This document shows positions 24,727 to 37,699 of a stretch of 64,000 nucleotides of DNA, piece after piece. The translations under genes and the position numbers were made by a program. The stretch's first letter is position 1; each line of letters opens with the position of its first letter. This stretch comes from Gnetum montanum (Eukaryota; Streptophyta; Gnetopsida; Gnetales; Gnetaceae): contig MNCI01009146.1 of assembly GCA_015680685.1 (NCBI GenBank), forward strand, positions 101,867 to 165,866, written 5' to 3'. The notes under the pieces were generated by a model. It did no database searches, was not told where the DNA came from, and saw only the letters and a list, made by a program, of their open reading frames with translations.

Positions 24727-27700
24727 GGGACATAAATCTTCTCTCCTCTTCATTCAGCTCATTGGTGTACTTGCTTGGTTTGACCCCTTTGGGCCAGACA
24801 CACCTCCCTATGACATGTGAATCGGGCCCCATGTGATATGGTTCCGTCCCAGTGCTAGTTTGTTCTTGTCATTTATACTAAAAAATTTTAGTGTTGTTAT
24901 ATGGTCTCATCTAAGTGAATAGATGGCTCGTGATATTATTGAGACTGTTTTGCCCAAGCCTACACAAGACATGCTAGCCTTTATTACTAATATCGATGAG
25001 GGACTTTTTAGAGTTGAAGGAGGCCCTATTGAGGGTCCTAGATCCACTAATCCTTGAACTCATGTGTGGGAGTTTCTTGCCTATATTCATTACAACTATA
25101 GCAACACACTTTTCCTAGCCCTTCATGTGCATACTTTATTTCAGAACACACCCAGGATAGTATATAAAGTGGACAGGTATGCTCCTTTGTGTCTTACTTT
25201 AACTTGTGATTTCTTTTTAATTTTATGTCATCATCTAAATGTGAATGTTGTTTTAATATGTAGGCCCTATTTTGATGAACATGGGATGTGCAATGATGAT
25301 GGTGGGATTGCTTTAATGTGCACAATGCTAGAGACATTTATGGCAGGCCCCATTCTTCATGCCATAGTGTTGGACCAGAAAAAGATGGCCCTTGTTGACT
25401 CCCATAGGCAATTTTCAAGATCCTTTGAGCATTTCCAAGCTTGTGGTTGGTTACATAAGGATTGATCTCCTAATAGGCCAATTCTTCCTCAAAGGATTGG
25501 TCCTACGCCCACCTCTCCTTCACTAGTCATAGATGGTAAGTGACGGCACCTTAGACTCCATTTTCCTTTCTTGTTGCATCATTGTGTGTCATGTCGCTTT
25601 TCTAACTTTTCACTCTATTTTTTTCTTTTACAGTAGCCATCCCCCTCAAAGAAGTTTCCATCACTACAGGGCATACTGAGGCTATGCTTTTTATGAAGTA
25701 TGGGGAGGTAGAGTAATCACAAAAGTGGTTATAGAAGCAAGCTTCTAATTTGATTATCGGTGGCCTCACCTGAGCCGATTTGATGGACTTGTTTACAACC
25801 TTGACTCCTAGTGTTCCCACTACTAAGATGGTTATGATTGTTGACTCTTTTAGTGGTGATGCTTCTCATTTTACCACATGGGTTTGGGGAGTAAAGGTAT
25901 CATTCCACCTAACCACTGAGTTTCTTTCTGATATTTTTGACATTCACATTAATAGTGCCACGGTAGCTGTAGACAAAGCAACTAAAGACATGCAGCATAA
26001 GGGAGCTTGAGCAGTGGTTAGGTGTGTCTAAGGGCCCTAAGGGATTTGACATGCGAGAGGATACCTAATCGATGGAAGTGAACTTCTTGTATCCTCTCTT
26101 TCAAGCATGTGCGTTCCCCAAATCTCTTTCTCAAGGGAGAAACCTTGGGATTGAGTCTGCGCATGTGATGCATGTAGTTTTGGAGACAAGAATGCAATAC
26201 AATTGGGCAAAATTTCTGGGATCTAGCCTTTGTGGGAAAATCATCAGGTTACATTCAAGCATCCATGCAAAATCCTACTTCACCTTTGCCTTCTTTGTAG
26301 GATACCTGTGTAGGTTCGCTGAATTCCTAGTAGTTCATGAGGATAACTACTACATTTTGAGAGGCCAGTCGCAACTATCTTGCCCTTGGATTCACCACTT
26401 ATCTAGCACCACTAGATCCCAGGACTTGCTAGAAGACATTGAGGAGTTCATATTAGTTACTAATGGAGGTGTGGCCAGCTGTTCTCATCATTCCCATGAT
26501 AGCTTGGGATTGGAACCACATACGCTATGCGCATCTGTTAAGAGGGCTAAACACTTGATTGGTAAGACTGTTGAAAAGTCCAAGGTAAAGGTGAAGAGGA
26601 AAGAATGCCCTAGCGAGTTTTCTCCAAATGTGATACCCCCAAGGGTAAAGAAGATTCAGTTTATACTACCAGTGGATGGTAAGTAGTTTGTTTCATTATT
26701 ATATATTTTCTTTTTTGGTTTATATGCTATTGGGTGTACCTATGAGCTATATCATACTATATTTAAGGTTCTGGTCTTATTTCAGAGGATAGTCCAGAGA
26801 AGGAGAGAGAGGTCATGGCTCCGATACCTCAGGAGGAAGGAAAAGAAAAGGGGTAAGTAATCAAGAAAGGATAAATTCCTACCCCACAAGAGGAGGATGG
26901 GACAAGCAACGTGGGAATGAATCTTGTAGAGGCCTTGGATGCACTTAGGCATTCTAGTGATGAAAGGGATGTCCTTGATGGTTTCTTTGACAAATATTTG
27001 CAGCTTGGTGATCCACCCAGGCTAGAGAGCAAAGGTCTTTTTGGTATGTTCCTTTTAGCTCAATCTATATTCTGCATCCTTTGATTTTTATGTGTTGTTC
27101 TTGATTATTTTGACTATTTTGGAGTAGATGCTGAAATTCCTAAGGCACCTATGTCCTAGGAAGCAATGTCAAGATCATAGGTTCCAATTGAAGAAACCTC
27201 CCCTACTCATCCTGCATCAACTGACATGTCAAGGCCATGGCTTGAGATGCCTAGCAAAATGGATTTTGTTATGGGAATTGTTAATGATGTGGTCACTCGC
27301 TTAAAAGAAGCTCATCCAGAACTAGGTGTGTGTACATTGCATGTCATGCTAAGTGTCTAGTTTTACTATGTTTCTTTGTGTTTATTTTTGATCATGACTA
27401 ATTTATGTGTGCCCCTGTAGGTGCCAAACTCTAGTGGGATCCTTCTAAAGCTAACGACATTGATGCTTTCCTTGAATTGCAGGGGATATTGAGCAAGTCC
27501 CAAGAAATATATATGATGTAGTTTTTGGTTGCATCATACAGAATGCCAAGGCAGTTTGGACTTTAAGGAATTTGACTAAGTATCTATGGGATGAGTTTCA
27601 CACACTAAAGGAGACACTAGAAAAAGAGAGAGGAGAAAAGGGATCTCCAGTCCTGTTATGACTTTGCTGCTGCTAGGTTGTCTGGTGATAGCACATGGTG

Positions 27701-28421
27701 CTTATCTGAAATCAGCTATGCACATTATTGGATGTTTTTGAATAGTAAAGTGCAAGCTACATGGGACTTAGCAGAAAAAAGAGAACAAATAGATTTGTTG
27801 AACAAGAAATTTTAGGATTGAAAATCCTTCACTGCCAAATTACGGAAGTGGGGCCAAGAACAAAAGGACCACAAGCATTAGTATAAGAAATGGCTGAAGG
27901 ATGAGTCAATTGAACATCACTGGATGGAGATGTTCATTGATGGGTTAGGTTTGTGGTCTGCTTATTATAGGTTTGTTGAGTGCACTGAGGTGGAGGGATC
28001 TCCTAAGAGAACAATTACTACCACCTTTGTGGAGGCTTCAAAAGGCATGTTCTCTCTTAAGCATCCTACTTGGACCCCAGTGGACAAGGGCAAAACACTC
28101 GTTGGCATTGACCTTGGCTTGGAGGAGGATTGGGAAAATGTGCTTGAGAAGGAGATTCTATGGCATTTGCAGACCAACTTGGGGCCTTCCTCACTTGTGA
28201 GTGTTTTATTGTGGCATTTATGTTTTGTATGATTTTATTATTTTCATTGTTAGTGTTACCATTTTTTTCTAATTTCTATGTTTATGATTTGCTTTACTAC
28301 CCTTACCTATTTTTTTTTGTTTTCTATTTTCTATATGTATGTACATGTTAATGATGGAGCTGGCCCTAGTGGAGTAGGAGCGAATGATGAAGAGGATTTT
28401 GGGGATCAACCCCATTCATGA
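24727..28421 (+). pseudogene. E3 copy of the antisense multi-exon gene (exons 2-8)
   Basis: Exons by homology and splice signals: exon 2 24727-25176 (450 nt), 3 25264-25535 (272), 4 25634-26678, 5 26786-27043, 6 27128-27325, 7 27421-28196, 8 ending in TGA at 28421. Donors are GTATGC, GTAAGT, GTAAGT, GTATGT, GTGTGT and GTGAGT. Acceptors end in GCAG, GTAG, ACAG, TCAG, GTAG and GTAG. The acceptor of exon 8 is lost or unclear. Exon 4 has the block around LMDLF and VMIVDSF and the stretch RFAEFLVV. Exon 7 starts near a WDP motif and is badly frameshifted. The C-terminus is acidic. Stops in most exons make it nonfunctional. Confidence 0.8.
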
Positions 28422-28792
28422 GCTTTGCATTAATTAGACTTAAGTCGTTAAGTGTTTTTAGATTTTTGGATTTTTATGGAATGTATAAAGACTGGTGTAA
28501 TGACCTGGATTGGTATAAAATGGTTGCATTCCTTCATTACTTTGATGTTCCATGTATATATATATATATATTTGTTATTTTTCATGTTTTTCATTTTTTT
28601 TCTTATTTTCTCAATTATATTATGAACATATGCATGCAACTAAATGTAACATAAATTTCTAAAATGTAAAGTGAAACGTAAGGCAATTATTTGAAAGAGA
28701 AGGCGATGACCATGCATGAATCTAAATTGTAACTTGTAACTTGTAAACAAAAATTCAATGTAAAATGATGGGAGTTCATGAATCTATAACTT
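28422..28792. other. AT-rich spacer after the antisense gene
   Basis: Likely 3' untranslated region of the antisense gene, with a (TA)n run at 28556-28571. No coding signal. Confidence 0.4.
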
Positions 28793-29262
28793 GTTGGCTC
28801 TATTTAAAGCCATTTCGGGCTAGGTACATTAGTTTAAAGTCATGATGGACTATTGCATCTGTTGTTAAAGAACGAAGGATTACCAGTTTTATGCCATGGT
28901 GGGCCAAAGGTAGTAGCATTTTCAAATATTTTTAAAAGGAACTAACCATTTCTAATGATGGCTAGTTTAATGTCAATGCAGACATTTTTTGGAAATTTAA
29001 CATCATACTGGATGATTGGTAGTTTAACGTTATACCAGAAGATCAGTAGTTTAACGTCATTTTGGACATCTATAGTTTAACATCATTTTAGACATTTGTA
29101 GTTTAACGTCATTTCGAACATTTGTAGTTTAACGTCATTTCAGACATTTGTAGTTTAACGTCATTTCAGACATTTGTAGTTTAATGTCATTTCAGACATC
29201 TATAGTTTAACATCATTTCGAACATTTGTAGTTTAATGTCATTTCAGACATTTGTAGTGATT
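28793..29262 (-). repeat. E3 post-protease hairpin-monomer array
   Basis: About 14 monomers. On the + strand they begin TAGTTTAA and then the stem. This array shows the most stem types: AGCC/GGCT (28808-28821), AGTC/GACT, TGTC/GACA (28971-28984) and CATC/GATG (29001-29014). The later monomers are homogeneous (TGTC or CGTC, loop ATTTCA, GACA), suggesting recent local spread. Confidence 0.88.
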
Positions 29263-32200
29263 TAATTCTATTTGTTAAGTTGCTTCTTAATCCTTTGTAG
29301 CTTAACATGTGGGGTTGGGCATGTGGTAAGATCTTATACTCACCTTCCCCTTCATTGGTGATATCAAAGGGTAATTCTGACCAAGAGAAATTAGTAGGAA
29401 TGGTGCCTATGTTTGTGTTGTTTGGTGTTTCCTCAGTTTCAGTAGGGTTGAGAGTTAACTTTGGGTTTATGTTTTGAAGTATGCTCATGGTTCCTTACTT
29501 AGGCTCAACGAATTCAATTTCTAACTCTTGACCTACTTTAGGATGTGAGTAAGTAGGTGGTACTATTGTGTCACCATATATGATGATCTCACCATCCTCA
29601 TAAGGTAGGTGGATCTCCTAATGGATTGGGGATGATACGAATTTAAGTTGAGCCTACCAAGGACATCTTAGGATCAGATTAAATCCTGGCATTTCATCAA
29701 CCGCTATGAATTCAGCTGATGTGGGGAATTAGTCCCTGGCTATGAAATCCAAGGTAACCATACTTTTCACCCCAACATGGGAACCACTAAAGGATTTTAG
29801 GAAAGAAGTCATTATGGGATATATTTGTTCAGTTAGTCCTAGTTTTTTGATGATGGGAAAAGGTATTACATTGGTCATTGCAACGTCATCGACATGTACC
29901 CTACGTATCTTGGAATGATTAACCTATATTGATATGAACATAAGGGTTGTAATAAATTCTCCCAGAGCTTAATGTCCTTAGCATGAAACTCTAGGGATGT
30001 AGTCTTCAATTCCTAAGGTTGCATGGATAATACCACATGAATGGATGGTTCATTTGTAGGAACGTCCTCACTAATAGGGACCGAAGTTAACATACGAACA
30101 AGAGATTCTCGATGTACTGGTGAAGTCATTACTAGCTGGGTCAATGCATTCGCGATGTCTTTACCATTTGGGGCATATTTGTCTGTAGAGATTTGGTCCA
30201 TTTGATCCAGTATTCGTATTTCTTGTGGAGGGGTTTTTACATTAGTAGCTAAGGATGCTAGGTTTGGGACATGAATCGTGACATTATCCTCATTTTGATG
30301 ACTTGTACTAGGCTCATTAATGGACACACCCATGGGAACAACATTTAGCGGTGTTGGCTTTGGTGGTCCCAATTTGTGTTAATGGTTTTCTCTTTCCAAG
30401 AACTCTCTTGTTAGTCTATCGGTAAGACGTTGTCACAGAGGTCATGGGAGAATGGAGTTGGGTTTTGTATCAGGGGGTTTTTGCACTCAGATCACAAAGG
30501 GAATGGGTTGGTTTTTAGATGATTTGGTTGTGCCTGCAAAAGAAAGAGGTACATGGATAACGAATGGTTTTGGTGGTGTGGGGGATGTGTGCATGATGAA
30601 AGGGGTTTGAGGGTACGTTGGTGTAGGTGTGTTTTCTAAAGGCCTAGGAATGACAAAAGGTTTTTGAGGAACATCTTCTCTATCTTCCACATGGATATTA
30701 TTAATCACATATGGTGCATCATTGGTATTGAGAGGATCCTTGTAAATCCCCATGGATTGTTTTTGGGGTCTTACTAGGTTTGCCTTGTAAAATACTACTT
30801 CACCCCTATCAATCATGCGTTGTATATCCTATTTCAACGTAAAGTAGTAATCAATCCCATGACCACACTATTGGTGATACTCACAAGACCTATCCAACAT
30901 AAAGCCTTTTGGAATGGGGGGTTTGTTGGCTGTTGCTAAGGCTGGATTTCTGGTGAATTCACAAAATTGATCATGTCTTTGGGAGGCCGTAGGAGACATT
31001 TGTTTGTGTTGAATTAGCTCAGCCTTTAGAAGTTGGTCAAGAAATTGTGAAGGCTTCATGGGAAATGGTGTGTATTGAGTGAGGTATTTTATTTTGAATG
31101 TACAAGCATGACCTATGTTGTTATTTCTATTTGAGGAATTTTTGGGTGTAGGAGTGGGTGTGGTTCTTTCATAGCTGTTTGGGATAGTAGGTTGTTTTCC
31201 ATTTTGTCCTGGATAACTAGGTTGGGCTATTTCAGCCACTGCTGCTATCATTGTTTTCAATTTATCTTTCCTCATATGTTGGCTCCTAAAGGTTGAGTAG
31301 GCTAGGTCATTACTCGTTTGTACTGCTTCTTCTATATCTTTGATTTGCACGAATTCTTGGCTCAATGTGTGGGCTTTCAGACAGTAAAGCTTTGACTTAA
31401 TAAATTCATTCACAACCGCCTTAAAGATGGAAAGCATATATGTTTCAGGGATGGATTCGTGAAGTTCATTCAAGGCTGCACTCCACCTTTGGATAAAGGG
31501 GTTTAGATTGTATTTGAAATGGGTGATAAACTAGTACAAGAAATCCTCTAGAGAAGATATGGATTTACGGGGTAAGGCTCGGTACTAGTCTAAGGCTTTT
31601 TCATTTAATACATAGCAAATATATGCAAAATTACATGGGGCCATGCCTAAAGCAAAAGACATTCTGTTCAAAATGTTACTAGGTGGGCATTTGGGTCTCC
31701 CTCTCAATTGTACTTAGTCAGCTAGGGTAATGAGACTCCCTTTGGCAAGGTTAAGGGTGGAACTAAAGGGTCAATTGGATCATCTTGATAGAAATCTAGT
31801 ACCTTGACTTCCTTAGTGTTCATAGTTTTAAGGTGTTTTAATTCTTCTACCAATGAGTGCATCATTTTTTGTGTGTCTTCCCATTCTTGGGCAATAGGTA
31901 GACCACTAGATTGAGCGGATTATGGCTGATAAGGGTTCAATTGTTGCATTTTTTGTGGAAAGAGAGGTTGTTAGGCTAATGTTTGTTGCAGTGGGATAGT
32001 ATTTGGGACTGAGACTATAGCTGGTGGAACCCACTGCCCAACCATAGGTTGTGAAGTAACACCCTAAACATGTTGTGTTGGAGTAATCAATGGTGCTTCG
32101 TGGATCTACACCTGAGGTATGTAATGGATGGATGTGGAAGCTGGTATGACCGATGGCATCCCAATTACTTGAGGTCGAAAGATTAATCCTATGTTAGTTT

Positions 32201-32864
32201 TGGGAGGAAGTTGTTGAAACTATACTTGTGGAGAAATTATGGAAGTGGATGCATCAGAGTGGATATTATTGAGTATGGAGAAGATAGAAATGGAAGCAGG
32301 TATCTCTTGTTGGGAAACTAGTACTTGAGTATTTGCGGATGAGGGAGGAAGCCCAGTTTCTTCCAAAAAAGGGTGGAATAATGGGTTTGTATAGGCATGT
32401 GGACTAACAGTGTGGTAGGAATATCCATGTTTAGATTGGGCTACAAAGGAATCTTCCTCATCTTGAGGCTCTATTGGAGGTAGCTGTAAGGCTTGACTTC
32501 TTGCCATAAGAAGCTGGGATATGAGTTTATGATGGTTTTCAGATAGCAAGATTATGTAAAATGCTAAAGGGATGAACTCATGTTCTCCTTTATGAATAAA
32601 TTCATATTCTTGCTTCACTTCCCTCTCTATACGGTCGATAGGTAAGTTGGCTTGGATTTTGACATAGATGAAGTTATACTGTTCGGGTGTAAGAGTCGCA
32701 TAAGTAGGGCCTTTGCCCTATACCCTGAGTGATTGGCATGTAGGGCCTTGGGGATTTATTTGTTCAATAATAGTTATGGATTCCATAGTGGTCATAGGGT
32801 TCGAGGTTTCAGCCCCAAAGTCTGAGATCAGCAATGTTACTGGGTTAATTTGGGAGGATTCCAT
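29213..32864 (-). pseudogene. E3 gag-protease
   Basis: Start chosen at the ATG at 32864 (MESSQ), which is also the start in E5. An N-terminal domain of about 130 residues, with EQYNFIYVKIQ, matches E5 and E7. The capsid-like gag core is around 31890-31470 and the piece 31473-30868. A zinc-knuckle-like CEYHQ...CGH is near 30880, then a Pro-rich region. Protease (about 30000-29330) reads VHVDD at its active site, then GFNLILRCPW. It ends with FSWSELPF, like AWADLPF in E7. More than ten in-frame stops, mostly TAG. Gag would package element RNA; protease would cut the polyprotein. Confidence 0.82.
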
Positions 32865-33149
32865 AGTGAACATGAGCAAACCGGGCTAGACAATGTTGAA
32901 TATGAGCAATAGCATGAACAGCGTGACCAATAGTGTGACCAAACTACAGCATGACCAGTGTGATCAACAACATGACCAGCATGAACAAACTGTAGTGTGA
33001 GGTATTAAGATGGATGATGGAATGGATGGGTAAGTCAAGCCACCGTATGTAAGCTAACTGGATAATCTGGGCTTTAGCTTCAGCACTTTGTCTGTGCCAC
33101 ATTTGGATAGGTAGCGGGATCAACGTTTTAACAGACAACTAACACGTTA

Positions 33150-33167
33150 GCCCTCCTTCTAGCACCA
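33150..33167 (-). promoter_or_regulatory. E3 primer-binding site
   Basis: On the minus strand TGGTGCTAGAAGGAGGG, seven bases after the 5' LTR end. E5 and E7 have TGGCGCTAGAAGGAGGG. I cannot say with confidence which tRNA it pairs with. Confidence 0.75.
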
Positions 33168-33173
33168 ATTTAC

Positions 33174-34952
33174 TGTACTAACCTAAATCATCGATGTAAG
33201 GTTGGAAGGGAAAAAACAAACATTGAAAGATCATCAAGCAGACATAGCTGACCCTACCTTCACCCGAGGGCAATCTAGAAATGAAAACGAAGGAAAAATG
33301 CCTTGGATGGTCTGCACAAAAATCAACCAAGGACTTTCTTGAGCATAAACTATGGCTTGCGCTGGGATTATCATAACTGATATTGAAACTTAAATAGTGC
33401 ACATAAAATGTAAACAAAAACATATGCAGAAACTATATTGCAAATAGAGAACATAAACAGAGTCGTAAACAGAATGTAAGGTAAATGTAAAATAGAGTAA
33501 ATCATATAATGGCTAGCATAAATGAACTATATTTTATTGCTTAGACAAGATGTGCACTGATCAAATTGTAGCTACACAAGTGTATGGTAGGTCAAGCGCC
33601 CAACCTTGGGATGATGTGACATGATGATGTGATGTGATGTGTGTGAGAAGTACTTGGATGCCAGGAGTCAAGTGTGCCGAGTGCCCTAGGATTGCTGGTT
33701 TGCTGTATGTTCTCAGAATTGCCAATGTCCAAAATTGCCAACCCCATTTATATGAATCAATGGGGTATTTATAGGGTTTGGCTGGGCTTGGGTGCAGAAT
33801 CCAAGAATGGAATCAATGGTTGGGATTTAATAGGAAAACAGATCAAGCGACACGTGTTCGATGGACAACTATGTACGAGTTGGTCATGTCTAGGCAAGCT
33901 ACACTCTTGACTAGGTGCATTGTATCTTACAACGTGTGGGTTACTCAAGCCCATGGGAGTACATACAATTTAGACCATGAGCACCTAACAAGCCCATTAT
34001 GAAGATTTACAATGAAATAACAATGTACAACAAGAGAAATTGACTCTGGCTCTCTTGAAACTTCTGGATCTTTGACTTCACTATTGTAGGGTGTTGATTT
34101 GAATGGTTCCATGGCTATTTAGGTGTTTCTATTTTGCTAGAGCCTCCAGTGTGAGTTGATGTGTTGTAGCATGTGCACACTACACTTACACCCAGCATGT
34201 GTCTCTAGCATGTATCCTAGTGTGCACATGTTGCACTCATGCCCAGTGTGACCTTCAGCGTGAGTGAGAAAAATGAAAATTGCTGACACCAAATTTTGAT
34301 TTCTGAATCCCTTTCCTTAAATGAAACTATTTCTTGAATTTGTGTAACTCTGAGAGTGATCTAAAATGTGGAATTTGAGCTTGAATGTGTCTAGTTTGGA
34401 GACACTTTTGGGTAGGTCACGCTGGAGTCACGCTACAGCATGACCACAGCATGACCTATAGAAACTTGCAATTTTTGGACTCAAAATCTAGAATTCTAAA
34501 GGCTGAAGGTTGGATTTATCGATGCTAAACCCTGAGGATGATTTGCACCTTGGAAGGTAGATCGTTTTGACTTGGTTCTGAGCTCCCAAAGTTGGTCACA
34601 CTGGACTCATGCTACCAACATGACCTTAGCATGAGTGACAGCGTGCGTGAAGAAGTTGGCATCTTTTGACACTGAAATTTAAATCTCTAAATGCTAAAGC
34701 TTGGAGTTTTTGATGCTAAACTTGAGGTTGTTGGTCATGCTAGACTCATGCTATAGCATGACCATAGTGTGAGCTAAAGCATGTGTTGCAAATTTTCTCA
34801 ATTTTCCAGCATGTGTTGCCTTGAAATGAGCTAGCGTGAGTGACCAAGGTAAGCCAGTGTGAGTTTCATGCCTTAGTCAAATTTTTACCTCTGGATGCTC
34901 GAAATGACTTGAGTTGTTCTCAAAGTGCTAGGCCAAAATTAGTGGTGTTTTA
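33174..34952 (-). mobile_element. E3 5' LTR
   Basis: TG at 33174 to TA at 34952 (CA in the other LTR), 1779 bp. Inverted TATA box at 33765-33777. Right half rich in GTCACGCT/AGCATGACC dyads. Confidence 0.92.
33765..33777 (-). promoter_or_regulatory. E3 5' LTR TATA box
   Basis: Minus strand CCCTATAAATACC. This LTR would drive the sense genomic RNA. Confidence 0.65.
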
Positions 34953-34957
34953 AGAAA
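34953..34957. repeat. Target-site duplication of E3, right copy
   Basis: AGAAA, identical to 15595-15599. Confidence 0.85.
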
Positions 34958-35904
34958 TATTATTACCAATAAGTTATATAGTTACCCAAAGACATCTTGA
35001 TGCTTCTGTGCTAGTGTTGCACTAATCACATTGTTGAGCACATTGGTGTAGCGTAAGTAGCTTCTTGCTACGCTGTGCTATGCTACGTAGTGTAGCATAG
35101 CATAGCCACTGAGGTTGATAGAAATTTGCATAGGAGCTAAAGAGCATTTGTCTAAGGCTTAGTCAAACTAAAAACTACAATTCTGTCCTCTATGCCAAAA
35201 AGCCTTTGGGCTCACTGAGTTTGTCCTTGGGACATTTTTTCGTCTTTATATCATTGCTACACTATACTATGCTGTGTGGCATAGCATAGCGTAGCAGCCA
35301 AGGTATCATGCATCCTTGTTCAATTTTCCATTTTTATTAGCTAAAAACTTTCCTCGAGGGCTGAGGGCTAAGTGGGGAAGGGAGTTTTGGAGGCTAAAGT
35401 CTTGCTAAAGTGTAGTCTTCTTCCTAAAATCACTTGGCAAGATGTGTCTTTCTGCTCCACTTTTGCTACGCTATGCTATGGTGCCTAGCGTAGCACTCTA
35501 TGTTGGTTGAATCTTGACTTGTCTTGTAATTATTTTGTCAATTCACACTTGGATTCTTGAGCGGTTATCTTCCAATGCTTGCTACACTACACAGTATAGT
35601 GTAGCGTAGTAGACTTCATCACAAGAAAACTTGCTGAACTATTTTGCTCATCCCAAACACTTTCGACAACTCTTAGAATGGTCTCTAGGTAGACTGTCAG
35701 CTAGGTCAATTTTTCCCTTGGGTAGGTTGGAGAGTCCAGCAAGCCTATCAGTCCTTCAGATAGAAAACTTATTGGAGTAGACATTCTACCCTTGGTGCCT
35801 ACACTTTCCTGTTAAACCATCGTGATACTACACTTATGGAAGTCCTTGCCTAAATTCCAACACTCTACTAAAGTATGAGGGTCCTAAAATTTTATGGTGT
35901 TTCA
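34958..35904 (-). mobile_element. E4 3' LTR, right half
   Basis: Continuation of the LTR broken at 15599; the two parts sum to about 1.82 kb. Ends GGTGTTTCA at 35904 next to the polypurine tract. It carries four dyads of the words GCTACGCTATGC and GCATAGCGTAGC (about 35045-35100, 35255-35300, 35462-35495 and 35578-35612). Confidence 0.82.
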
Positions 35905-35970
35905 TTGGCCCCTCTTTGTCAACATCTGGAGGATCCTCTCAATAGACTTTGACAAATAATACGAAAGACC
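35896..35970 (-). promoter_or_regulatory. PPT/LTR-junction hairpin of E4
   Basis: GGTGTTTCA (35896-35904) opposite GAAAGACC (35963-35970). Inner arms CTCTTTGTCAA and TTTGACAAA. 75 nt. The polypurine tract GAGGGGCCAA lies on the minus strand beside the LTR. Confidence 0.75.
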
Positions 35971-37311
35971 ATGAAGGAAAAGACACCAACATCACTCTCC
36001 AATGGTTCCTCAGATGTTGCTTTGCTATGCTTGGGAGTATTAGGATAGTTGTGCAGAAAAAATGGGGAAAGGGTGGTCTTAAGGAAATAGATTCAGAAAA
36101 AGGAAAGAGGAAATGTAGCACGGTCCATCGTCAAAGTGCCTATGAGGGAATTGGCATGTATGGACATCTTTCTTTTGTTGGCTTCTAACCTCTTATTGAA
36201 ATTCTTAGAGATAGTCATTGTGAAATAGCTGGTGTTCCATTTTTTTGTGCACACGCTCTTCCTTTTTTTTGAGATTTTTTGCTCTTTTACGCTTTTGCAC
36301 CTTGCTTTTGTTGTTTAGCCATGTTCACTTGCAAACAACCTCATTGTTGTAGGATAGGTTTTTCCTACAAGAGATGAGTTGTGTTACATCTATGTGGGGC
36401 TTTGACCTGCCTACAAATGCTTCCCATGCAGTGAGCAGTGTTACATGCATTATGGGCTTTGCGGTTGAGCATATGGGAGGGCTTTACATGCATCAAGAAA
36501 GCTTGTAAAAGAGGTGTGAAAAGGGAAACTATGGGTGTAAGAAATGAGATGACGAAGGTTAAGAGGAAGCGCAGGATGTGCACTCCCAAGTAGCTAAGCT
36601 AGTCAGATCAATCATGTCGGAATTATGTAGTGTTCTTTCGTCCTGGCGAAATGCATCCCTGACCAATGTCATCTCAGCTCGTATCTTGCAAGTGCAACAG
36701 AAAGAAGACCAGAGAAATGCAACCATGAAACACTGTTAGGAAAAGGTCTTACTTTCTTTAGATAATGCTGAAGTGGTAGACACTATTGCTGAGGCATGCT
36801 ACGTATAAAGTAGGAAGGCCAACAGTGGTTCTAGCAGCAGTAGATTGAAGGATCTGGCATTGAGGGGACTAAAATTTACAATGATGTGAGTGCTTAGGAG
36901 TCCCCATGCAAGGAAAACATCATGTAGGTCAACTATAAGGTGATAGGCCTAATAGCTAAACATGGTTTGAGCTTGGATGATGGTGGGGGCTAGAGGATGG
37001 CAACTTTGTGGCTGGGCCACAATAATGCTGGGACTCCAGCAGCAGGCATTGACAATGGAAGTTACTACCAGGGTGATGGGCTATGGTGGCAGTAGCTCCA
37101 AAAGGTTAGCAAGATGTCAAAAGACATCTATGGAGGATCAAAAAGATGTCAAGGTTAGTGGGGTTGCATATGTTGTAGAGGATGCTTTCTTGTCATTGTA
37201 AACTACATTCTGGAATTGCAACGTCTCACCCCATGTCGACACTATGCATGCTCACTTATTTGAATGGTCATGGATGCAAGCTGAGAACATGGTGTCGTGA
37301 ACCTAGTTTAA
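35971..37311 (-). other. E4 3' untranslated region
   Basis: No gene recognised. Conserved block at 36349-36388 shared with E1 and E2. A T-rich run near 36235-36275 is purine-rich on the sense strand, as in E3. Confidence 0.45.
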
Positions 37312-37690
37312 GGTCTTGGTAGACCATCAGATATACTGGTTTAAGGTCATAGCAGATCGCTATGCTAGTTTAAGGTCCTAGCAAATCGTTGTGCTAGTTT
37401 AAGATCCTAGTAGACCACAATCTGCTAGTTTAAGGTCCTAGAAGACCATTGTGCTAGTTTAAGGTCCTAGTAGACCACTGTGCTAGTTTACCATCATAGA
37501 AAATGGTGGATAGGCCAGTTGAAGTTGTAGCAGACCTTCTATGCTAGTTTTATGTCATAGTGGATGGTATGTGCTAGTTTATAGTCATAGCGGACTATTT
37601 GTGTCGGTTTATAGTCATAGCAGACTATTTGTGCCAGTTTATAGTCATAGCAGATTATCTGTGCTAGTTTATAGTCATAGCAAACTATAT
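37312..37690 (-). repeat. E4 post-integrase hairpin-monomer array
   Basis: About 13 monomers of some 29-36 bp. The first half has GGTC/GACC stems with loops TTGGTA, CTAGAA and CTAGTA. The second half has AGTC/GACT with loops ATAGCG and ATAGCA (for example 37583-37596). A tail CTAGTTTA on the + strand precedes each stem. Confidence 0.88.
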
Positions 37691-37699
37691 GCTTACCTT

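Larger units (their letters stand above)
15600..34952 (-). mobile_element. E3: complete but decayed Ty3/gypsy element nested in the E4 LTR
   Basis: A 19.35-kb element with two LTRs (15600-17355 and 33174-34952) and a 5-bp target duplication. In sense order on the minus strand: LTR, PBS, gag-protease, hairpin array, antisense gene (+ strand), short array, RT-RNase H-integrase, long array, 3' UTR, PPT hairpin, LTR. Over a 170-nt stretch around the TATA boxes that I aligned by eye, the LTRs differ at about 12% of sites, mostly transitions, so the insertion is old. Confidence 0.92.
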
